Shown one piece after another: positions 6,704 through 12,181 of a stretch of DNA of 12,181 nt. Below the pieces are notes generated by a model. The model saw nothing but the letters and a program-made list of their open reading frames with translations. It was not told the origin of the DNA and did no database searches. Source of the stretch: an uncultured Acidobacteriota bacterium (GTDB lineage: Bacteria > Acidobacteriota > Thermoanaerobaculia > Gp7-AA8). Location of the stretch: positions 1 to 12,181 of the forward strand of contig CAMPKJ010000152.1 in NCBI GenBank assembly GCA_946887105.1. Reading direction: 5' to 3'. The position numbers and the translations under genes are program-made. Each line of letters begins with the position of its first letter. Position 1 is the first letter of the stretch.

Positions 6704-6722
6704 GAGGAACCCGTCGTAAGCC

Positions 6723-7535
6723 ATGACCCGCGTCCTCGTCTTCGTCGTCATTCTCCTGATCGCGATCCTCGCGTTCTCACAGTACCTCCGCCGCACCGGG
6801 ATGTTCTTCCCCGACCGGTACCCGACCGGCCGCTGGGATCGCGATGCGTTCCTGGTGGTCCCGGGCGATCACACGTTCGTTACGCCCGATGGGGTGAAGC
6901 TGCACGCGTGGCGTTTCGATGCGGCGGAGCCCAACGTTCCGGTGATGATCTGGTTCCACGGCAATGCGGGGAATCTCACGGATCGCGCGGACATGGCCGT
7001 CGAGCACGCGCGGCGCGGGATCTCGGTGTTCGTGTTCGACTATCGCGGCTACGGAAAGAGCGAGGGGAAGGCGTCGGAGTCGAAGCTGTTCCTCGACGCG
7101 CTGGCGGCGTTCGACTACGTTCATGCATCCGGCGCGAAGAACATCTTCCTGTATGGCGAGTCGGTGGGCGGCCCGTATGCCGCCTACGTCGCGCGCGAGC
7201 GCAAAGGTGGCGTTCGCGGCGTGATCCTCGAGAACTCGTTCCCGTCTTTGAAAGACATGGGCAACGCGCTCTACCATCCACTGCCGCTCGGCTGGACCGC
7301 GCCGTTCGCGCTGCGGACCACCGCGTGGCTGAACGACGCCGGCGTGCCGGTACTGGTCATGCACGGCACTCGCGACGGCGTGATTCCGTACGCGCTCGGC
7401 AAAAAGCTTTACGATGACCTGCGGGTCGAAAAGCAGATGCTGACGTCGCACGCCGGACATTGCGAGATCCCGCTGTTCGAGCCCGCGCGCTACTACGACG
7501 CCGTCACTCGATTCATTCGGAAGGAGACCTCATGA
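6723..7535 (+). CDS. Alpha/beta hydrolase, membrane-anchored (BEM46-like)
   Basis: This protein has 270 residues, with an N-terminal hydrophobic anchor at about 3-18 (RVLVFVVILLIAILAF), so the catalytic domain probably faces the periplasm. The oxyanion motif is HGNAGN (79-84). The nucleophile elbow is GESVGG with S147, the acid is D218 (HGTRDGVIP) and the catalytic His is H246 (SHAGHCEIP), a complete Ser-Asp-His triad. DYRGYGKSEG is typical of the BEM46/FrsA-like group (often annotated alpha/beta fold hydrolase or 'dienelactone hydrolase-like'), which includes esterases, acyl hydrolases and thioesterases; the substrate cannot be read from the sequence. The lid is short. ATG 6723 lies 19 bases after the hairpin with no clear Shine-Dalgarno site. 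Its TGA overlaps the ATG of the first M16 peptidase (ATGA), linking it to an envelope protease operon. Confidence 0.88.
   Translation: MTRVLVFVVILLIAILAFSQYLRRTGMFFPDRYPTGRWDRDAFLVVPGDHTFVTPDGVKLHAWRFDAAEPNVPVMIWFHGNAGNLTDRADMAVEHARRGISVFVFDYRGYGKSEGKASESKLFLDALAAFDYVHASGAKNIFLYGESVGGPYAAYVARERKGGVRGVILENSFPSLKDMGNALYHPLPLGWTAPFALRTTAWLNDAGVPVLVMHGTRDGVIPYALGKKLYDDLRVEKQMLTSHAGHCEIPLFEPARYYDAVTRFIRKETS
7521..7526 (+). promoter_or_regulatory. Shine-Dalgarno site of the first M16 gene
   Basis: AAGGAG lies 5 bases before ATG 7532, inside the end of the hydrolase gene. It decides the start at the ATGA overlap over upstream in-frame codons. Confidence 0.75.
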
Positions 7536-8947
7536 AGTCGCTGCTCCCCGCTGCACTCCTACTCCTCCTCGCGGCCTGCGCTACCGCTCCCCCGCCCGCC
7601 ACTCTTCCGCCTGCCGCGCTTCCACCGGCGGCCGAAACCACGCCGCCGCCCGCGCCTCCGGCCGCCACGCTCACGGTTCCGGTCGACTACCACAAGCTCG
7701 AGAACGGACTGAAAGTCGTGTTCTCCGTCGACCGCACCGCGCCGACGGCAGTCGTGGCCGTGTACTACGGCATCGGCTTCCGCGTCGAGCCGCGCGACCG
7801 CACCGGCTTCGCGCATCTCTTCGAGCATCTGATGTTCCAGGGCTCCGGCAACCTCGGCAAGATGGAGCTCGTGCGCCTGATCCAGTCGAACGGCGGCGTG
7901 CTCAACGGCTCCACGCGCTTCGACTTCACGAATTACTTCGAGATCGTTCCGGCGCACACGCTGGAAACCATGTTGTGGGCGGAAGCCGATCGCATGCGCA
8001 GCCTGGCCATCACCGAAGAGAATCTGACGAACCAGAAGAACGTCGTGAAAAACGAGGTGCGCGTCAACGTCCTCAATCAGCCGTACGGCGGATTCCCGTG
8101 GCTCGACCTGCCGCAGTACGCGAACACGAACTGGTTCAACGCGCACAACTTCTACGGCGATCTCGCCGATCTCGACGCCGCGACGCTCGACGACGCGCGC
8201 AATTTCTTCAAGACCTACTACGCGCCGAACAACGCCGTGCTCACGGTCGTCGGCGACTTCGATCCCGCACAGACGATGACCTGGATCCAGCAGTACTTCG
8301 GGCCGATCGCCGCGCAGCCGCAACCGCCGCGGCCCGACATCTCCGAGCCGCGGCAGACCGAGGAGAAGCGACAGACGAAAGTGGACGAGAAGGCGCCGCG
8401 GCCCGCGCTCGCGATCGGCTATCACGCCCCGCCGCCCGAGACGCCGGAGTACTACGCGATGGCGCTCATCGATCAGATCCTCGCCGCCGGCAACGACAGC
8501 TGGCTGTACCAGGACCTCGTACAGACCCGCGGTCTGACCGGCGACGTCGACTCCTCGATGAATGCGCTCGGCAACATGTTCAACATCAACGGGCCGACGC
8601 TTTACATGACCTGGCTGTTTCACGACAAGGACAAGACCGCGGACCAGATCCTCGCCGCGATCGACGCGCAGGTCGCGCGGCTGCAGAACGAAACGCTGGA
8701 CGCGGACACGATGAACCGCGCGCGCCTGAAGATGCGCTCCTCGCTCTACGACGAGCTGGAAGGCCTCTTCAACTTCGGCCGCGCCGATCTGCTGGCGTCG
8801 TTCGCGCTCTTCTACGACGACCCGAACCGCATCAACAACGTCGAACGACGCTTCGCCGCCGTGACGCCGGAGCTGGTCCGGCAGACCGCGCAGGAGTACC
8901 TGCGCCCGACCAACCGCACCGTGCTGATGGTCGTCCCGAAAGGCTGA
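7532..8947 (+). CDS. M16B zinc peptidase, catalytic subunit, lipoprotein
   Basis: The 471-residue precursor has a lipoprotein signal peptide with lipobox LAAC (C16), followed by a long Pro/Ala/Thr-rich linker (about 17-48) that would tether the enzyme to a membrane. The inverted zinc motif HxxEH is H95-L-F-E98-H99, and the third ligand is E175 (NEVR), 76 residues after H99. This gives the HxxEHx75E arrangement of M16 (pitrilysin/MPP) peptidases. The N-terminal M16 domain covers about 52-200 and the M16C domain about 225-420. The R/Y substrate-binding motif of the C-terminal domain is not apparent: at the equivalent site it has TRGLTGDV. That is expected for the zinc-bearing half of a two-subunit M16B enzyme, with the other half encoded 2 bases downstream. 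It should degrade or trim peptides or small unfolded proteins in the envelope. Start ATG 7532 is supported by AAGGAG and by the signal peptide. Confidence 0.93.
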   Translation: MKSLLPAALLLLLAACATAPPPATLPPAALPPAAETTPPPAPPAATLTVPVDYHKLENGLKVVFSVDRTAPTAVVAVYYGIGFRVEPRDRTGFAHLFEHLMFQGSGNLGKMELVRLIQSNGGVLNGSTRFDFTNYFEIVPAHTLETMLWAEADRMRSLAITEENLTNQKNVVKNEVRVNVLNQPYGGFPWLDLPQYANTNWFNAHNFYGDLADLDAATLDDARNFFKTYYAPNNAVLTVVGDFDPAQTMTWIQQYFGPIAAQPQPPRPDISEPRQTEEKRQTKVDEKAPRPALAIGYHAPPPETPEYYAMALIDQILAAGNDSWLYQDLVQTRGLTGDVDSSMNALGNMFNINGPTLYMTWLFHDKDKTADQILAAIDAQVARLQNETLDADTMNRARLKMRSSLYDELEGLFNFGRADLLASFALFYDDPNRINNVERRFAAVTPELVRQTAQEYLRPTNRTVLMVVPKG

Positions 8948-8949
8948 AC

Positions 8950-10332
8950 ATGATGCGCACCCTCGCACTGACACTGGCATTGCTCTCCACCATCCTGCAC
9001 GCGCAGGAAAAACAGAAACCGCCCGCACCGGGCACGCCGCGCAACTTCGCCATTCCGGAAGTGCGGCGCTTCGATCTTCCGAACGGCCTGAAGGTCCGCT
9101 TCGTCCCGTACGGTGTACTACAGAAGGCCACCATCCGCCTGGTCGCGCAGACCGGCAACGTCGACGAGAGCGAGAACGAGATCTGGCTCGCCGACGTCAC
9201 CGGCGCGATGCTGCAGCAGGGCACGACGTCGCGCTCCGCACCGCAGATCGCGCGCGAGGTGGCCATGATGGGCGGCGCGCTCGACGTCAGCGTGGGGATG
9301 AACCAGACCACCATCGGCACGGACGTCTTCTCCGAATCCGCGGATGAGGCCATCGCGCTGGTCGCGGACATCGCACGCAACCCGCTCTTCCCGGAGGCGG
9401 ATCTCACGCGCATCAAAGCCGACCTGCTGCGCGATCTGTCGATCCGCCGCAGCCAGCCGGGACCGATCGCAGCGGAGAAGTTCTCGCAGGTGCTGTTCGG
9501 CAATCATCCGTATGGCCGCATGTTCCCGGCCGAGGCGGCGCTGCAGGGGTACACGCTGGAGCAGGTGCGCTCGTTCCACGCGCGCAACTTCGGGGCGGCT
9601 CGCTCGTTCCTTTACGTGATCGGCCGCTTCGACGCGTCCGCGGTCGAGCAGGCCATCCGGCAGAATCTCGGCCAGTGGCCGGCCGGATCGCCGCCGTCGA
9701 AGCCGCAGGTGACGCCGGTCAGCGCACGTTCGCTGCACCTGATCGATCGTCCGGGCGCGGTGCAATCGACGCTCTACATCGGACTGCCGGTGATCGACGC
9801 CACGCATGCCGACTATCTCGCGCTGACAGTCATGAACGCGCTCCTCGGCGGCTCGTTCGGCTCGCGCATCACCGCGAACATCCGCGAGCAGAAGGGCTAC
9901 ACGTACTCGCCCACCAGCGCCGTGACGTCGCGTCTCGGCGGCGCATCCTGGGCCGAGATGGCCGACGTCACCACGAATGTGACCGGCGCGTCGATCCAGG
10001 AGATCCTGAAGGAGATCGAGCGCCTGCGCGGCGAGGCGCCGACCGCCGAAGAACTGCGCGGCATCCAGAACTACCTCGCGGGAACGTTCGTGCTGCGCAA
10101 CTCCTCGCGCCCCGGCATCGCCGCCCAGCTCGCGTTCATCGATCTGTACGGGCTGAGCGAGAGCTACGTCCGCAATTACGTGCAGAACGTGTACGCGCTG
10201 ACGCCGGCGGAAATCCAGCGGCTGGCGAGGACGTACATCGATCCCGCGAAGCTGGCCATCGTGGTGGTGGGGGATCGGGAGAAGGTGGCGGAGCAGTTGA
10301 AGCCGTACGGGGTGATTGCCCCGGATTCGTAG
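8950..10332 (+). CDS. M16B peptidase-like, non-catalytic subunit
   Basis: The 460-residue precursor has a Sec signal peptide (MMRTLALTLALLSTILHA, cleavage likely near residue 18) and no lipobox, so it is probably soluble in the periplasm. It has the two-domain M16 fold (IPEVRRFDLPNGLKVRFV, then GRFDASAVEQAI). The zinc motif is lost: the residues aligned with H, E and H of its neighbour are D82, G85 and A86 (ADVTGAMLQQGT). The C-terminal domain keeps the glycine-rich LLGGSFGSR (298-306) and the R/Y motif (R312, Y317/Y319 in NIREQKGYTYS). This is the complementary half of a heterodimeric M16B protease, like mitochondrial processing peptidase or the Sphingomonas SPH2681/SPH2682 pair. ATG 8950 or ATG 8953 may start it, with AAAGG about 6 bases upstream. 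The stop codon TAG (10330-10332) lies inside the arm of the repeat that follows, so the 3' end may have been shaped by that insertion. Confidence 0.93.
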   Translation: MMRTLALTLALLSTILHAQEKQKPPAPGTPRNFAIPEVRRFDLPNGLKVRFVPYGVLQKATIRLVAQTGNVDESENEIWLADVTGAMLQQGTTSRSAPQIAREVAMMGGALDVSVGMNQTTIGTDVFSESADEAIALVADIARNPLFPEADLTRIKADLLRDLSIRRSQPGPIAAEKFSQVLFGNHPYGRMFPAEAALQGYTLEQVRSFHARNFGAARSFLYVIGRFDASAVEQAIRQNLGQWPAGSPPSKPQVTPVSARSLHLIDRPGAVQSTLYIGLPVIDATHADYLALTVMNALLGGSFGSRITANIREQKGYTYSPTSAVTSRLGGASWAEMADVTTNVTGASIQEILKEIERLRGEAPTAEELRGIQNYLAGTFVLRNSSRPGIAAQLAFIDLYGLSESYVRNYVQNVYALTPAEIQRLARTYIDPAKLAIVVVGDREKVAEQLKPYGVIAPDS

Positions 10333-10455
10333 CCTTCTCCCCTCGTGAGGGGAGAAGGTGCCGCAGGCGGATGAGGGGTTGTCGTCGTGCCGCGGAGAGG
10401 ACCCCTCATCCGCGCTTCGCGCACCTTCTCCCCTCCGCGGAGGGGAGAAGGCTAC
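10329..10455. repeat. Nested inverted repeat (about 127 bp) in the gap before the kinase
   Basis: The 16-base ends are perfect inverted copies (10329-10344 and 10440-10455, GTAGCCTTCTCCCCTC). Inside them are two local palindromes: 10333-10358 (12-bp arms, 2-base centre) and 10424-10451 (14-bp arms, no loop). A 13-bp inner pair joins 10367-10379 to 10401-10413. It can fold as one long imperfect hairpin or as two separate hairpins. CCTTCTCCCCTC/GAGGGGAGAAGG with an ATGAGGGG core is a style of dispersed intergenic repeat I recall from many GC-rich genomes. There is no transposase. The left arm includes the stop codon of the upstream gene. It may act as a bidirectional terminator or be a mobile MITE/REP-like unit. 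The remaining 27 bases (10456-10482) before the kinase hold only a weak TAAACT at 10467-10472. Confidence 0.85.
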
Positions 10456-10482
10456 CTATCGTCAGCTAAACTGCACCCGCAA

Positions 10483-12181
10483 ATGAAACCCGGCGATACC
10501 CTCGACGGCCGCTACACCATCACCGACCGCCTCGGCGCAGGCGGGATGGGCGAGGTGTACAAGGCCACGCACACGTTCCTCGGATCGCCGCGCGTCATCA
10601 AGGTCGTCCATCCGCACATCTCCGGCAACACCGACGCGAAAGACCGCTTCCTCCGCGAGGCGCGCGCGGCCACGAAAGTCCAGCACCAGAACGTGGCCAC
10701 GCTGCACGACTTCGCCTCACTGCCGGACGGCGCGCATTACATGGTCTGGGAGTTCATCTCCGGCGAGAACCTCGCGCAGCGTCTCCGCGCGCGCGGGCAG
10801 CTCCCGCCGAAACAAGCCGTGCGCATCACCCTGCAGGCGCTGCGCGGCCTCGATGCCATCCATCGCGCGGGCATCATCCATCGCGACATCAGTCCCGAGA
10901 ATCTGATGATCACCGCCGACGACGAGGTGAAGATCATCGACCTCGGCGTGGCGAAGGTCGAAGACACGGACGCGGTCTCGTCGACGCGTACCGGCATCTT
11001 CGTCGGCAAACTGCGATACGCCGCACCCGAGCAGCTCGGGTTCATCCCCGAGGGAGAAAAAATCGACGGCCGCGCCGACCTCTATGCCATGGCCATGGTG
11101 CTGGTCGAGTTGCTCACCGGACGGCCGCCGTATGAGGCGACGTCACCGCACGAATACTTCATGCTGCACGCCGTCGAGCCGCGCAAGCAGACCGTTTCGC
11201 TGCCGGTCGAAATGCCGGGCAGCGCGGCGCTGCAGGCGGTGCTCGAAAAGGCGCTCGCGCGCGACCGCAACCAACGCTATGCCACCGCGCGCGATTTCGC
11301 ATTCGCGCTCGAGGAGATCGAGCGCACGCTCCCCGAGCCGCGCGACATGGCCACGATGGCGCTGCCGCTGGACGGCGACGAGACCATGCGCGTGTCGTCG
11401 AACGTCAGCACGCTCCATCGCGATACCAATCCCGACACGCTCCATCGCGAGACCCTGCGCACGAGCTCACCCGCGGCGGCAACCGTGCAAACGCCGCTGC
11501 CTGCATCCGCGCCAGTCGCCCCCGCAACGTTGCTCACGCCGATTCCCGACACGGCACCACCGCCGGCGAAGTTGCGCAAAGGTGTGAATCCGCTCTACTT
11601 CGCCGGATTCCTGGTGCTGCTCGTGCTCGCATTCGCGGCGTTGCTGTTGTGGCCGGGCGGCAGGAACAGACAGTCGATCGTCAGCCTCCCCGAGACCACC
11701 ACCACGGCCGCGGCGACGACAGATACGACCGCGACTAAGGCCCCGCAACCGCCGCCGGTAATCTCCGCGGCGGAGGTGACGGTCACCAGCGCGACCGCGG
11801 ATTCCACGCAGCTCTCCGCGCCGATCACGACGACCACCGCCGTGATCGCGCCGCCCGTTACGTCAACCGTCGCCGCAGCGCCAAGGCCGAGACCGCGTCC
11901 GGTGGAACCGCGTCCCGTCGAGCCGGCACCGAGAAGAGAAGAAGAGGAAGAAGTGGAGATCGCGGACGCGCCGTCGGTTCCGGCGTTCGGCCGTGCGGCG
12001 ACATTCCGCGACGGCGGCGACGGCGACGCGAACGATCGCGCGCTGGCGATTCTCCGCCGCGAGCTGCGCGGTACGACCACCGTGGCATTGCGCGCGGGCG
12101 GCATGACCGCGGAGCTCGCGCGCGCGCTGCGCGAAGAGTTCCCGAACATCCAGTTCGAAGGTACCGCGGACGTCGTGATCC
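10483..12181 (+). CDS. Hanks-type Ser/Thr protein kinase with transmembrane sensor tail (3' partial)
   Basis: The frame is open from ATG 10483 to the window edge (566 codons seen). The kinase domain covers about 11-285: glycine loop GAGGMGEVY (18-26), ATP lysine K40, alpha-C Glu E59, catalytic loop HRDISPEN (133-140, D135 and N140), metal-binding DLG (153-155) and APE (181-183). Ser replaces the usual Lys in HRDxKPxN, and Leu replaces Phe in DFG; HRDxSP is common in myxobacterial kinases, so activity is still likely. A Thr-rich juxtamembrane stretch follows (290-366), containing TLHRDT and TLHRET. One transmembrane helix lies at about 371-390. Beyond it come a Thr/Ala/Pro-rich linker with PRPRPRPVEPRPVEP and an acidic EEEEE patch, then the start of an unrecognised domain from about 505, cut by the window edge. 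It should phosphorylate cytoplasmic targets in response to an envelope signal. There is no Shine-Dalgarno site; a short leader is possible. Confidence 0.92.
   Translation, partial: MKPGDTLDGRYTITDRLGAGGMGEVYKATHTFLGSPRVIKVVHPHISGNTDAKDRFLREARAATKVQHQNVATLHDFASLPDGAHYMVWEFISGENLAQRLRARGQLPPKQAVRITLQALRGLDAIHRAGIIHRDISPENLMITADDEVKIIDLGVAKVEDTDAVSSTRTGIFVGKLRYAAPEQLGFIPEGEKIDGRADLYAMAMVLVELLTGRPPYEATSPHEYFMLHAVEPRKQTVSLPVEMPGSAALQAVLEKALARDRNQRYATARDFAFALEEIERTLPEPRDMATMALPLDGDETMRVSSNVSTLHRDTNPDTLHRETLRTSSPAAATVQTPLPASAPVAPATLLTPIPDTAPPPAKLRKGVNPLYFAGFLVLLVLAFAALLLWPGGRNRQSIVSLPETTTTAAATTDTTATKAPQPPPVISAAEVTVTSATADSTQLSAPITTTTAVIAPPVTSTVAAAPRPRPRPVEPRPVEPAPRREEEEEVEIADAPSVPAFGRAATFRDGGDGDANDRALAILRRELRGTTTVALRAGGMTAELARALREEFPNIQFEGTADVVI

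Noticed and set aside
8950..10332. Second M16 gene as a decayed pseudogene
   Set aside because: The frame is intact, has a signal peptide, and keeps the R/Y and glycine-rich motifs; loss of the zinc site is the normal state for one half of M16B pairs.
10329..10455. CRISPR array or insertion sequence
   Set aside because: The copies are inverted, not regularly spaced direct repeats with spacers, and there is no transposase frame.

Overview
The window is about 12.2 kb of GC-rich DNA (by eye about 65% G+C). Every credible gene is on the + strand and packed tightly, with start/stop overlaps (TGATG, GTGA, ATGA) and only two gaps longer than 50 bases. The gene set (paired M16 peptidases, a Hanks-type kinase with a transmembrane sensor tail, a MamK-type actin, a Glu/Asp symporter) and the weak Shine-Dalgarno sites suggest Acidobacteriota or a nearby phylum. 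That placement is an inference from style, not a marker-gene result.

Layout. 2-307 is the C-terminal coiled coil and tail of a probable SPFH/Band 7 protein, followed after 3 bases by a two-pass membrane protein of unknown function (311-916). 937-2256 is a glutamate/aspartate-type DAACS symporter whose third sodium site looks altered. 2284-4582 is a three-gene cassette with overlapping starts and stops: a short radical SAM enzyme, a heme-oxygenase-like protein carrying all six diiron-oxidase ligands, and a divergent LpxL/HtrB-like acyltransferase. I do not recognise this trio as a described pathway, and it is the best candidate here for an undescribed biosynthetic system.

4611-6648 holds a membrane-anchored cell-wall amidase (Amidase_3) that overlaps an actin-like gene closely resembling MamK. 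No other magnetosome gene is present, so the filament may serve envelope work rather than magnetosome alignment. A 20-bp-stem hairpin (6653-6703) separates this pair from 6723-10332. That unit encodes a membrane-anchored alpha/beta hydrolase and two M16 proteins: one a lipoprotein with the zinc site, the other exported without it but with an R/Y motif, as in two-subunit M16B proteases.

10329-10455 is a nested inverted repeat that includes the stop codon of the second M16 gene. A Hanks-type Ser/Thr kinase starts at 10483 and runs off the right edge, so its extracellular domain is incomplete.
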